Assembly: GCA_025084515.1 (NCBI GenBank)
Contig: JAJAGP010002241.1
Location: 42,501-106,500, forward strand
Source of the DNA: Ancistrus triradiatus
Taxonomy: Eukaryota; Chordata; Actinopteri; Siluriformes; Loricariidae
DNA length: 64,000 nt
Direction: 5' to 3'
The notes under the pieces are model-generated. The model made no database searches, was not told where the DNA came from, and saw only the letters and a list, made by a program, of their open reading frames with translations. Positions 45,176 through 56,020 of the stretch are shown in pieces; position 1 is the stretch's first letter, and every line of letters starts with the position of its first letter. Position numbers and translations under genes: made by a program.

Positions 45176-47297
45176 GTGTGTGTGTCCTGTATGTACTGTA
45201 TGTAGTATGTATTGTATTTATCGTATATATTATATATATATATATATAGATATATATATGTATGTATGTATGTATAATATATATATATATATATAATATA
45301 TCTATATGTATGTATGTATGTGTATATATATATATATTATATATAGAGAGAGAGGGGGGGGAGAGAGAAGGAGGGGGAGAGAGAGAGAGAGAGATAAAGA
45401 GAGATAAGAGAGACAGAGAAGAGAGAGGAGAGATGATAGAGGGGGATGAGATTAGGAGAGAGAGGATATATAGATATGATATATGTATATATATATATTA
45501 TATTAATATATTATATCTAGATTATATATATATATAATATATATATATACTATATATATATTTTTTTTTTTTTTTTTTTTTCATAAGCTGATCTCATTGA
45601 TTATAATGCTTTCTCTCTCACACTTTAATTCTCTTTAGTGGACTTGTTACTAAAGGTTGCTGAGCTGGTTGATAAGCTGTTTGATGAAGATGAGGAGTTG
45701 ATGAAGAGCTGGCTGTCTGATCCACCCAGTGAGATTGAAGAGGACAAGGACACACAGCAGGACATTGTGTCTTCCCTGTTGGAGGCTGCCATGCAGATTA
45801 GGTTGGAAGCACTAATTAAGCGTGTCAGAGAGGGAGAGGGCTAGAACGAGTTCAGACTTAGGCAAAAGTGTGGACACCCCTGTTCAAGTCATGTTTTGTT
45901 CATTTAAATTGTAAAACATTTGGAAAAACAGAAACACAAAATTTGTTTGCACAACTTTAGATACCTTATCAGAGGTTTCTTTTTCAATAAGGGTTTGGAG
46001 TTGTCCATTAAACTATGTGGAAATATGTTACACAGGTATGTGCGGTATCATGTCCAGTCGCTTTAATGACCGAGGTCTTTTAATTTATAATACTTCTTAA
46101 TAGGGGGAGAGAGGGAGAGAAACTACCTTCCTGGTTGTTTGCTCTCATGCTCATTAGCTGACAGTTGGACTAGAGACTTGGTTGATGTGTGTAGAGATCT
46201 TTATGCAAGTTATTCGTGTTGGTGTGTTTGACTTTCTGCTTCTGATTTATAACAAGCTGAAAGTAGTGTTTGTAAGAGTACGTGCCTGTCCTATTGTAAG
46301 TAGTGCTCCTTTGTTTATCCCTCGACTACCTATATATTCTCTCTTACCTTTAACTACATAAACTGGTTGTCATTCACTTGTTTAGTTCAGTTTCATCTAG
46401 CTGATGTTCCACGTTGTTTGTAATAATCTATCAATGCATTATTGGCTTCTGTCTAACAAAAGTATCAGGTCCATCTTCTTAATTGCACATTACTGTAAAT
46501 ACATTTCTGTACTTTCTATAATTATTGTGAATTTTCATAAATTAAAAATGTGGTGGCATTAGGGAAGCCGGGTAGACGGTAACGTGTCACTCATGTTTTC
46601 AGTGGTATCTCTGGCACATTGACATATTGTTTTCAAGCAGCTTTCTTGTGAAGATACCCTTTGTATTTACACTACAGTAGCATAAAAATACTGTGACAAT
46701 GCTAATGGCTGGTCAATGTCCTGTTTCACATACCTGTGTTTATGTTTGATCCCTACAGATGTTCAAATCAGCAAAACATGTCATTCGAACAAGGGGTGTC
46801 CAAAATCAAGACTGGAATCTTATGTTTCTGTGATTCTCAATGTTGCACCGTATCATATTTTTAGTATTTGCTTATACAGTGTTACAATGTTCAAGAAAGG
46901 AGGACTTGGGAAACATTTCAGATGGTGTTTTGAAATGTGATTTCCGAGTAAAATAATTTTTATCGAGGCTGTAGTGTACAACGAGAAGTTAATTCTTTGT
47001 ACATGTACATGTGTTCACACATATTTGTGTTTTAGGAGGGAGAGTCCAAATGCTCTTGAGGTGTATCTGCATGCTCTTCAGCTCCTCACTACAGTAGATG
47101 AAGGTGTACAGAAACTCGGTGAGGATGTAGTCTGTGTGCAGGCAACATATTCATGATTTAAGGATATGGAACTTTCATTAAAAGCTGTCATATGTTTGGG
47201 TTTTACACTTTTGTGATACTTGTTGATTGTTGATCAATGAAGGCCAAACACTTATGCTGCTGGAAAAAAGTACATAGTAAACTGCTATATATATATA

Positions 47298-47362
<65 letters not shown>

Positions 47363-49926
47363 TGAGAGAGGGGGGGGGGATACAGGGAACACTTAAAAAT
47401 GTTGGACAGATTGACACTGCAGATTGTTTGACTGGTAAAGGTTACTTTATAGTACTTCTGTGTATTACATAATTTAAAAATAACCATATCTTTTCTATAG
47501 GAGTGTAACAAGACAATATTTATGTAGTGTAAACAGTACACCTTTTTGGAATAAGTGTTTAAACGAAATACTTTAGTCCCCTGGAATAAATTACTAGAAG
47601 CAAAGGTTTAAAATTGGACATAAATGCTCTTATTTAGCTTTATTAAATAACTGAGTGAAAACATTTCTTTTTTTAATTCTGAAGAATTAAAAAAATGTGC
47701 TCTTGTATAAAAATGTAAGCAAAAATCTTTAGTCTGCTGCAAGAATTTTGAATTGACATATGATTGCACCCTCTGGTGTTCAAAAAAGGACTATTTTATT
47801 TGGTTTCCTACAGGTTCTACTCCGTATCGTTGTTCCTACTAACTACCAGTTTAGTTATTAGGCAATTGTTAATATTCGCATCATTCATCATTTGTGTAAG
47901 TTGCGTCTGGTAGGCATTACAGTTGCACAGTAATACAGTAAACTAAATGCATATGCGCTGACTAAGTTTGGTGTGCCTGTGTGCCCACACACGTTTACAT
48001 GCAGTGTCAGACAGAGGCTGTGGTGATGCCGTGTGGAGCATGGTGTGTGAAGTGGTTTGTGAAGATCTGTGCCAGCCCAACGACCCTCCTCTCATCCTAC
48101 AGGAGCAGAAAGTCATCCTGGCCCCTGGCCTCGCTCTGCTGTCTGTTCTATACAGCAGCCTACAGAAAGACATCAGTAATGACACGCGCACACACACATT
48201 CATAATGCTAGTGGCTTGTTTGCAGTTGTTAATGTAAATGGCTCTGGCACAGGTTCAGCACTGGTGTCCAGTCTCCTCCGCATCCTGTACTTTTACAGTG
48301 AGACTCAGCAGGCCCTGTTTGACAGAGAGAAGGACTTGGCAGGGGGGCATGGCGAGGAGAACGATGTACAGCTCCAGGTTTTGGCTGAGGTAGCGGCAGA
48401 GTTGCTTTCTTCTATGCTCACAGATCTGCCTGAGGTGAGTTTTGCAGAATATAGCAGTAGTAGGGAAGAGGCTTCCAATCTTCTATACAGCTTTGATGTA
48501 GCTTACTACGTCTGTGTGATCTATAGCACGTTGCGTCAGAGCTGCTGAATAACAGTCATCTCACTGAGAAGATCTGGGTGTCTGCGTTAAAGAAGCTCCT
48601 GCCACAGTATATAACATCTGTAAGTTGAATCCTCCTCCTATTTACACTGCACTGACAAAAGTATGTGGACACCTAGACATCACATGGATACTAATCAACC
48701 ACTTGTTAAACAGCTTGTTAATGCAAATGTCTAATCAGCCATTCACACGGCAGCAGCTCGATGCGTTTAGGAATGTAGACTTGGTCGAGATGACCCGCTG
48801 AATTTCAAACTGAACATCAGAATGGGTAAGAAAGCTGATGACCGTGAACGTGGCTGTTGGTGCTAGACAGGCTGAGTATTTCAGAAACGTCTGATTTTCC
48901 TGCACAACCATCTCTAGGGTTTACAGATAATGATCTGAAAAAGAGAAAACACCTTGTGAGCAGCAGTTCTCTGGGAGACAATGCCATGTTGATGTTGGAG
49001 GAGAATGACCGGACCGGTTTGAGCTGATAGAAAGGCGGCAGTAACTAATAAAACAGTAACAAATAAAGAAATAATGAAAAATAAAGTGGCTGGTGAGTGC
49101 ATGTTGTCATGCTGTTGGATTTTTTACCCCAAACTGCTGCGACAAACGAAATTAGCTTACTTTATCTCAAACCTGGAATCATTGATCATTCTGCTAGGTA
49201 GTGACGTGTGCTTGAGAACTCCAGTGGACAGGTTACCACTGCTCCAGCCTCCAATGCTTAAGTGCTTTTCACCACTCCTGCTGTAGTTTGGCATCACGAC
49301 TGGTTATTGTATTCTTGTGAGGCTGCTCAGCCATTGGCTCTCCGTCCGCGAAGCTCCCAATGAACCCTTCTCGCATGCATGTTGCTTCTAGAGGCGGAAT
49401 GCTGCACTGCACACTTTGACATTCAGCTGTCCTGCTGCTGCACAAGTGAGATATTAGAATTATAGTTTCACAATAACATAACTGGGGAGGCCTAAGCAGA
49501 GCAGAACTTTGACAAACTGACATGTTGGAGTCACTGGTTTTTCTACTAAGGGCTTGCAAGGAATCACTGTTTCAGCGGCAGGACATGCTCCCCTGCCTGG
49601 CCTCACCTCCCTGAAACACAGGCAGTTATGTCTATGTGATGGTAGTACCGGCCAAAAGGCACCACCAGGACTTTATCCACGGTTATCGCCACGGTGGGCT
49701 AGCAAACTGCCGCTGCATCTTCGGACTGCCAAGGATTGTCCACATACTTTAGGCAGCATACTGCATTTCTGTCCATTTCTTGCTTGTATAAAAGCATCCT
49801 GTGTTTCATTGTTTGTAGGTGCAGTGCTTGATTCCAGCACTGTCAGAGGTGGAGCCCAGACTCGCAGATGTTCTAAAGAGAGAGTGTTCTGTTACATCAG
49901 GACCAAACGGAGCTGGCACAAACTGA
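34586..49926 (+). CDS. saal1: Serum amyloid A-like 1 (SAAL1), complete
   Basis: SAAL1 (SPACIA1) is a roughly 470-residue armadillo-like protein linked in mammals to synovial fibroblast proliferation; it has no known enzymatic activity. Exons: 34586-34589 (optional start), 36537-36736, 36856-36954, 37148-37231, 41022-41101, 41308-41367, 44495-44610, 45639-45801, 47036-47118, 48005-48175, 48226-48434, 48527-48619, 49819-49926. All junctions are GT/AG and in phase. Recognisable blocks are MDRNPSPPP, GQTVYSKHWLFSTLTRLIQ, KVWDMAMDQDVAGLLQDF, VGILGNMACFQD, DRDPPTLLET, LCFIMRSSTN and QLLTTVDEGVQKLG, closely matching the vertebrate protein. From ATG 36614, which aligns with the human start, the product is 462 residues. 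Starting in the 4-nt exon adds 27. The stop is tga at 49924-49926. Confidence 0.93.
35026..35180. repeat. Cluster of short palindromes in saal1 intron 1
   Basis: The perfect 20-bp palindrome aagatgtcttaagacatctt (35,054-35,073) lies among diverged copies of gatgtcttaagac and acatgtctttaagacatgt, in both orientations, over about 150 bp. It is not part of the nearby Tc1 element. Confidence 0.75.
35622..36422 (+). mobile_element. Deleted Tc1-like transposon, another family
   Basis: Termini cagtgcattcagaaagtctt and its inverse at 36,378-36,422 are flanked by TA. The inside codes degenerate transposase (NPMVTLAELQRSCVQMGETS, then a DNDPKH-like block in another frame). At 801 bp it is about half the autonomous length. 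It lies in saal1 intron 1. Confidence 0.88.
37052..37077. repeat. (GT)n microsatellite
   Basis: A run of GT dinucleotides followed by imperfect gtgtgtgcgtgt, just upstream of the saal1 exon beginning at 37,148. Confidence 0.9.
37437..37610 (+). repeat. Teleost interspersed repeat fragment
   Basis: The segment gcaacacattccaaatgaag ... gttgagacaggggtaattta ... ggtgatgtcaacaggtaatc resembles a high-copy DNA-transposon-like fish repeat I recognise. The assignment is by recollection of its wording only, with no terminal repeats seen. Confidence 0.4.
37620..37960 (+). repeat. Probable interspersed repeat with 'gtacaacgaaatgc' motif
   Basis: It starts ttaattttattgtcatta, then gtacagtacaacgaaatgcc and a run of acatac/acaagac-type motifs. 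This order is familiar from a dispersed fish repeat. Ends and class are unknown. It lies in saal1 intron 3 (37,232-41,021). Confidence 0.35.
37961..40012. other. saal1 intron 3, remainder
   Basis: Apart from poly-T near 39,450 I see nothing recognisable. A moderately CpG-containing stretch (38,400-38,650) has no exon-like sequence I can support. Confidence 0.5.
40013..40179 (-). repeat. V-SINE-type SINE, copy 3 (internally deleted)
   Basis: The head at 40,179 has good A (tagcgggtaagg region) and B boxes, and the core ctcaaggacccaacagtgac is present. Part of the tail (cccttatccagagcgactta) is deleted. It lies in saal1 intron 3. Confidence 0.8.
41646..41831 (+). repeat. V-SINE-type SINE, copy 4
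   Basis: Plus orientation: ggactgtggtggcctagcgg (A box), ggggttcaaatccc (B box), tgggtccttgagcaaggccc core, ggataagggcgtctgctaaa tail. It is one of the best preserved copies. It lies in saal1 intron 5. Confidence 0.88.
42412..43930 (+). mobile_element. Tc1-like transposon C in saal1 intron 5
   Basis: It belongs to the same family as transposon B, in the opposite orientation. Termini are cagtggagc and gccccactc with TA flanks, about 1.52 kb. The transposase reads STVGAIVRKWKTYKTIDNLP, but the start codon segment is deleted. A shift near 43,150 destroys the first Asp motif, while FQPDNDPKNTA at about 43,433-43,465 is kept. A stop follows at 43,514. It is inactive. Confidence 0.92.
42823..43580 (+). 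pseudogene. Tc1 transposase remnant (transposon C)
   Basis: It is read in two frames, 42,823-43,179 (DNA-binding and hinge) and 43,238-43,516 (catalytic core). The second-Asp block is intact, but the start and the SDETK motif are out of frame. The C-terminal ENLWREL region lies beyond the in-frame stop. Confidence 0.88.
45045..45595. repeat. Compound (TA)n / (GA)n tract ending in poly-T
   Basis: Dense TA repeats are interspersed with tatg, then about 110 bp of gagagag-rich purine sequence (45,345-45,455), more TA, and a poly-T. The poly-T may serve as part of the pyrimidine tract ahead of the saal1 exon at 45,639. Confidence 0.9.
45845..47035. other. saal1 intron between exons 45,801 and 47,036
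   Basis: No recognised repeat or coding sequence in this 1.2-kb stretch. Confidence 0.55.
47288..47376. repeat. (TA)n microsatellite with adjoining GA/G run
   Basis: About 70 bases of TA followed by gaatgagagagggggggg, in a saal1 intron. Confidence 0.9.
48650..49045 (+). mobile_element. Tc1-like remnant in the last saal1 intron
   Basis: It starts gcactgacaaaagtatgtgg, a Tc1-type terminus. It continues with coding-like FS.TTISRVYR and SSERQFSGR-like sequence (tctagggtttacagataatg, then gagcagcagttctctggga), the DNA-binding part of a distinct fish Tc1 family, with frameshifts. The catalytic part is missing. Confidence 0.75.
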
Positions 49927-50138
49927 ACTGTAACAGAACTGTCTTAGTGTTTTGCAAGGTGGTATGTGGGAACATATCATGCATAAGCGCTAGATAGTGA
50001 GCACATTGGTAGTGTCCAGTTCTGTTGTGAGCTGCAACTGATCTTTGTTTCAGAGAACGAGGTTATTTTGAAGTATTATTTGATATTGTCTTCAGTGTTG
50101 TTGTTTTTTTTGTGTTTTATTTTGATAGTGATATTTTT

Positions 50139-50144
50139 ATTAAA
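50139..50144 (+). terminator. saal1: Candidate saal1 polyadenylation signal (attaaa)
   Basis: A common variant hexamer 213 nt downstream of the saal1 stop, followed by a T/G-rich stretch (ttgttgttctg). It is the first plausible signal after the coding region. Confidence 0.45.
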
Positions 50145-50299
50145 CTTTTTTGATAATAATTTGTTGTTCTGACCCAGAGTTTATTCAACAGTTTATTCAA
50201 GTGTATGGCCCGAACTGGGTGTAAACAAATTTGCTGATATTTTTATTATTTATCTGTTCAGTTCTTTGGCATGATGTCTGGCGTATTGGTATGTTTTAA

Positions 50300-51070
50300 G
50301 CTCACATCAAGTTGCAAGTAGTGCTGGCCAAAAATTTGTATTGCGGTAAGGATTCTGCCGGTTTCACGGTATTGTTGTCCTGGGGGGGTAACTGGGTTTT
50401 CTATAGGTGTATAGCTGACTCTACTGTCAGGAGTAAATAGGGTGGGTGGGTAGGTGGGTAGGTAGGTATTCACCGAATGCTGCATTTTAAAAACAAAAGT
50501 CAGCAGGGGCTGCTGGCTTGTGCCTGGCTCTGCGCTGTTGCTAGCTTTAGCTTTATCCTCTTTGCCTTTGTTTGCTTTGTCAAACTCTGCATATTTAGTG
50601 GGGTGATGCTGTTTTAAACGTTTTATGAAATCCGATTTTCCGATTGTTTTTGGAGTTGATTGTTTGGCTTATTTTCGCCATGTATGTAATCCAAACAGCA
50701 CGCTGCAAACGTTTCCATGCCGGAGACATGGTTGTGTTCAAAATGGATAACAAAGCCCTTAGTAGTGTCCCTAGTCCATCATCAGTAATGCAGTATTTAG
50801 GGAGCCTATCTAGTTGACTAGCTATGTAGCACTCAAAACACAGCCGAAACCTATAACGCTTCCTTATCAACATGTCGGCAAACAAACCCTTAAACATATC
50901 TCTTAAACCATCAAGTGCCTGAAACTTTGAATTATGAACTGACCTGAACTGAATTATGAATTAAAGTTAGTAAAAGCACTGTGCTGTTCATGTCTTTGAC
51001 CGGCACAGAATCGGTTATGTGATCCGTTATATGAAACCGGCTGAAACCGATCACGCTAAAACCGGCTGAA
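50300..51070 (-). mobile_element. hAT-type remnant with BED zinc-finger sequence
   Basis: The minus strand near 50,625-50,480 encodes KRLKQHHPTKYAEFDKA followed by a serine/proline/glutamine linker, the second half of a BED finger as in hAT transposases of the ZBED type. Flanking accggctgaaaccg and accgtgaaaccggcagaatc motifs look like repeat sequence. The rest of the transposase is not present. It lies just downstream of saal1. Confidence 0.55.
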
Positions 51071-52254
51071 TCCGGTTTATATAAGTGTATAATAAAGGCT
51101 TTAATTACTATAAGGTTTACTTCGCCCCACAAAATTACATAAATCAGAATGCATGAAACAGTTGCCGAATGTAAACAGATGTTATTGAGCAATCTACAAT
51201 GTCTTAAACACAGAGCTTAAAAGAGAGAGGTGCCTTTTTTTGGCTGAAGTATTTTAACTCCGGTAAGATACCTCAAATTCAGTGGGTTAATCATTACTCT
51301 GAATCAGTCTCCAGAGTTACTGCGTTCATAATGGGGTTTTTCTTCTGTATCTCCAGACCTCTCCCTCTATAATCCAGTTCTGTGTTCTGTTCTTTAACAG
51401 ACTGTTTCTAACCTGTGGTGTATGTTATGCTACCTGGCTAGTGAGCTTTACCCAGAATGCTGTTTGGTGAAGTAGTTCTACTCAGAGCTCAGCAGAGCTC
51501 GGAGCAGCAAAACATATTATATAATTTGCTGCCTATTTGTCAGAGCTGTGTTTCTGCTATGCACCAGTATGGGGGTATATGAAACATGCATACCGTACGG
51601 GAAATTAACTCCGGTTAATAATATTGGCATCCAAATCTGTGCTCTATTTGTTACTTTGATGAATAAGCACCATCGTTTGTTTCATTCCTGTAATTTCATA
51701 GTAATTCTGAAGTTTGCAGTTTCCTACACAAGGGTTGGGAAATTCTCATTCAGTTACTTATAAGAAAGTGCAGACAAATCCAAAAATACTTTCTTTAATA
51801 TACTGCTATATGTGGTTTTATACCTGTGTATTGTTTTATATGGCCAATAAAACATCTTTTGAGATGGAGACATGGGACCAAAATCACAGAAACACTGAAA
51901 GTACATTTTGTCTTAAACCCTTACTTAAGAGTGAAGAGTGCTTAGTATGTATTAGAATATTTTAATAAATGTCCTTAAAATGTTACTTTATCTCAATATA
52001 ACAGATTCAATGTACTTCCCACCTCTAACCCAGAGGTGACCCAGGAGTGGTTATGTAGCTTACTGGTGGCTGAAGCAACTTTAAGCAGTTTTAGTTAAAC
52101 TGCTTGGGTATGTAAACAAACTCGTATGTTTGATGCAGAAAAGCACTTGACACAAAATAATGAATTACAAATGTGGCAGGAATAAAGGATACCATTAATG
52201 TTCAGTTTGAAAACAGTGGAGAAAATATGACTAACCTGTGATGAATTAGAATTA
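51071..52254. other. Intergenic, nothing recognised
   Basis: AT-rich DNA with short ORFs only. I see no repeat family or exon I can defend. Confidence 0.5.
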
Positions 52255-52510
52255 GACTCACCTGTGTCTTACCTATAGTGAAACATGGTGGAGCATCCAT
52301 AATGTGGTGGGGCTGCTGTGCTGCCTCTGGGACTGGAGGCTTTGAACGTGTTACAGGAAAAACTTAATTGGAGGAGTAACAAAACATTTTACAGTGAAAT
52401 GCACTCTCAAGTGTAATAAATCTAAGTTTGGGTCAAACATAATGATCCAAAGCACACATCCACTATCTGGAACAATGAGTAAGATGCCAGGGAAGGCAGC
52501 CATGAAATGT
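52255..52510 (+). mobile_element. Tc1-like transposase fragment
   Basis: The plus strand gives VKHGGASIMWWGCCAASGTG (52,278-52,337) and a degenerate NDPKHTS-like block near 52,440. These correspond to the central catalytic region of a Tc1 transposase. No ends are visible. Confidence 0.7.
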
Positions 52511-52904
52511 GGCAGAACTGAGTCCGTCTTTGATGTAAGTTAATGTTGCCATCATCCAGAAACTTGTCCAATCTATGCCAAATCGAGTCACAGGTGTTAT
52601 TTGTGCTTGTGGCGGTATTACACGCTATTTGGTATGTTTCAGTTGCAAGTGACTCATTTTTTTTAGCCCATCAGCTCACATATCCACTTATTTCTGAGGA
52701 TATTGGCGTTTATGCTAAATTACACCATGTAACAATTTTCAAAAAAATGTTTTGTTCCCAGTTGTTAAGTGTGTTTTCCTGATTGTTTGTACCCTAAATG
52801 AATAGAAAAAAGTTATTATTCCCTGTAAACTTTGCTTTTGTGGTCAGCACAATGATATTTTGAAATTGATCTGTTTTTAAGGACATTCGCCATATTTCAA
52901 GATA

Positions 52905-52992
52905 CTTAAGAAGCTTCTGGAATTGTGAGAACTATCAAGAAGTTTCTAGAACTGTCCAGAATTACCTAGAACTTTCTGGGACTGTACAGAAT
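52905..52992. repeat. Three tandem ~30-bp units with heat-shock-element-like motifs
   Basis: The motifs are gaagcttctggaa (52,910-52,922), gaagtttctagaa (52,939-52,951) and gaactttctggga (52,969-52,981), spaced 29 and 30 bp. The first two fit nGAAnnTTCnnGAAn perfectly and the third has one mismatch. The surrounding bases (aactgtccagaatt and similar) also repeat. Confidence 0.7.
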
Positions 52993-53403
52993 TGTAGGTA
53001 GCTGTATAACTACAGTTATATAGGGCCACTATAGCCCTTCCTGAGAGACGGAGAGACATGATCTAATTGACTGGGATTGCATAGTAAGTGGGCAACAGCC
53101 ATCACAGACAAAGGGGAACTGACCTAGACAGACAGGTGTGAATTCATTCTCTATTCAGATTCTGATAACGACAGTATTCACACTTCACCCCACACCCATT
53201 ACAGGAGGAGCTTAGGAAGGACCACTACTTTCAAATGTATATATTGTGTGTTACTCTGCTACCGGGTGATCAGTCTTGCTCGCTGAATCCTCAGTACAAC
53301 TCTTGTACTTTGATACTGCATGGAATTAAAGACTGACCATTTTTGTCGAGTTTGGAGAGAACATCCTTTTTCTTACAGTACACAGCAACTTAGTCAACTT
53401 AGG

Positions 53404-53555
53404 ATGGCATCAAGAGGTTGCATACATCCAGCAGACGGCTTTTGCTATGTATGTGGCCATTTTATAAAGACAAGAGCGAAAAAGTACTCTGTGGAAGCAT
53501 CTGCTAAGATGTGTGAGGCCTACAAAAGCATACTTCGGCATGCCTGTTGGTGACC
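53404..53555 (+). pseudogene. Fragment of a repeated 'MASRGC...FCYVCG' protein
   Basis: MASRGCIHPADGFCYVCGHF resembles the N-terminus of a cysteine-rich protein family found in high copy in fish and arthropod genomes and probably mobile-element-derived. The frame runs 50 codons and stops. The conserved C-terminal part is absent. Confidence 0.5.
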
Positions 53556-53639
53556 TGTTTCTATAATAAAAATTCATAATTGTCGTTGCCGTGGTCACAA
53601 AAGCGAAGTTTATGATGAATGTAAGCAATTTTTAATTTG

Positions 53640-56018
53640 TTTTAGACATAAGCAATTGGAATATAACATTAAAAAGCTGGGAACAAAACTTTACATAGTG
53701 TTACATAGTGTTATTAATGGTGATAAATGTCACCATGGATCATGTTATGATGTGTTGGCCTAGAATTTTTGAACCTCTAATTAATAGTTGCACTTGTGAA
53801 ATTCTGCTGTGTACTGCAGTAGTGTCAATGCTTTGCCTTGGTGAGTAAACTGCTCTGCTTGTTTTGTAGATATGTTTTCAATGGAGAATGGTACACAGCA
53901 GACAGAAGGCACATTTCTGATGGGTGTGTGCACCACTGCATTTTGACCATATTTTGGAAGTGTGTCACGTTTGAAAATGTATATACCCAGAATACCCAGC
54001 ACCCTCATTAATGTCGTAATGCACTGGGATATGTCCAGTCTTCTGTAGAGCCATGTTTAATGCCCTTCAAACCCAACAGGGAGCATGGATGTTGGCACTC
54101 AGTAACGGTTATGTTGGCAAATGATATCATCGAAGACGCTCTAGCACGTGACACAACCTTCCATTTCCAAAACATAATGGAAATGGGTATGTACATTTTG
54201 ACATCATTTAACCCCTCTGTAAGGAAACCATTGAGCACAATCTCTGCGCACATTCTGCTCAGGGTGTGACGCAAGCATGAATATAACAGCTTTTTAATTA
54301 ACGTTTTGGATTGATATGCAGAGCAGTAACCGGTTCGATTATAATGGTAATACACTGTGTAGGAGGAGGACCTGAGGGAGAGCGTGCAGCAAAGGCTGCA
54401 TTTTTTGTTTTTTTTTAAGCAAAGCTGGACGTTAGCTAATTTTAGCATTGTGTGCTTCTGCACAGCACTATCCTAGCCTGAGGGATTTTTAGGTGTAGTG
54501 TTGGGTCTAAAAGGCCAGGGGCTGTTATGCGTCATAGGATTTTGGCTTGGATGAGCTACAGCATCCATTCACAACCCTGTGCATTTGAATGGCATGTTTA
54601 GCTTATACTGGGTATGAGCGTGCACAGTCTAGGGGCAGTTTTGTGAGGTTTGGCGTTACGTACTAGTGAGTATGTGTACGTGAGGAGAGATGAAAAGAGG
54701 TACAGATTGACGAGAAGTGACAGGCACTAGGTCAGGTTGGGTGGAACAAAGCCCCCGCGGAAGAGGTTGAAAAGTCACAATGGGCCGATGGCTCTTCCAG
54801 TGAGCCGTCGATCGCTGTTTGCTCAGTGATCTAGAAACCGTTCTTGTCTAGTCCCTGCAACACTAGATTCAACTCCTGTCATAAATATCACACAGCTGTT
54901 TTAAGAGCTGAACAATGCCGTGATTAAAAATACATGAGCGTCCACAATGCAGTGCTGTTGAAGAGGCATGTGTGTGTGTGTCGTCTGTCACGTACATGGT
55001 TTCTCTCTTGCTCATTCCCACTCACACACACACACTTATACCATGTCTTTCTTAATCCCTCACTTTCCACACCTGCCTCATTAAAACCTGTGTAACATGG
55101 TCTAATCAGGGTCCATTCATGTCACTTCCTGTAGCTGGCTCTAGTCTATCTCCTGTCAACAGCGTGACAATGCAAGTTTCCCCTCCACCATCACCATGAG
55201 TAAACCCTCTATTCCGCTTAGCCGAGAATAGACGGCTGACGCCATCGTACCTTTGATGGCTGTTATGATGGCCTGTCTGTCCTTCATGCATCGTTTTCAT
55301 GATGTTTAGTTAGTTGAAGTTTATCTGGGGGTTTACTCATATGAAAAGCAGTGGAATATACAGACCTTGCTTTCATTCGTCACCAATGACATAATAATAA
55401 TTTGCCTTGATTTAGCTAATAATATCCAAGGTCACTTTACATTGAGGAGTGATTGCTTCTTTATGTGTTAAGTTGGGCTGATGAAACAGTCAGTAGTCTA
55501 CAGAATGCATGTGTGACTTACTATACTAATAAAGGAACTGCTACAGTTAAAGTCAGATATTCGTCTGCATTTGCTGTGACGTTATCATAAAATCTAATCA
55601 TAAAAGCTTAAATGACACGGGCCACTAAATTGCCACACATGTTCAATATACTGAAACTGTATTATAATTCTGTTTAATAAACCAGTGGAATCAAACATCT
55701 GACCGAACTTCCAATACAGTATCTGGTAAATTCTCATACCATTGCCAGCAACAATACTTACTGTGTATTTGGCATTTCATAAACAATGGCCAAGCTTTCC
55801 CATTGATAATAACTAATGTAAAACCACATCCTAAAGGAGTGTCTTGGTTGTTTTTATTCTTTATTTAGTGGAATCAGATTTTAACACCTGCTTCCTAATG
55901 TGTATTCATAATTATAAGAAACCTATTGTGTTTATATGTGTCTATGCATGTACTTAGTGTGCATGATTCGAAATACAGAAATAACTGTGCATATGCCTAT
56001 TTTATTTATTTAAATGTG
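53640..56018. other. Intergenic, no supported feature
   Basis: The interval has short CpG-containing patches and a (gt)n/(ca)n pair near 54,968 and 55,023. A 151-residue minus ORF at 54,008-54,463 shows no domain. Confidence 0.5.
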
Positions 56019-56020
56019 TA

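Noticed and set aside
45638..45844. Independent 68-codon gene
   Set aside because: It is a saal1 exon read through its donor at 45,802 into the intron.
53320..53403. Upstream extension of the MASRGC ORF (MELKTDHF...)
   Set aside because: It does not belong to the recognised family N-terminus, which starts at the internal Met.
54008..54463. 151-codon minus ORF
   Set aside because: No recognisable domain and AT-rich composition. The plus strand also has an ORF over part of it. It is possibly old repeat sequence.
55127..55198. Possible exon encoding GSSLSPVNSVTMQVSPPPSP
   Set aside because: An AG precedes it, but the frame meets a stop at the supposed donor and there is no partner exon. It is probably chance.
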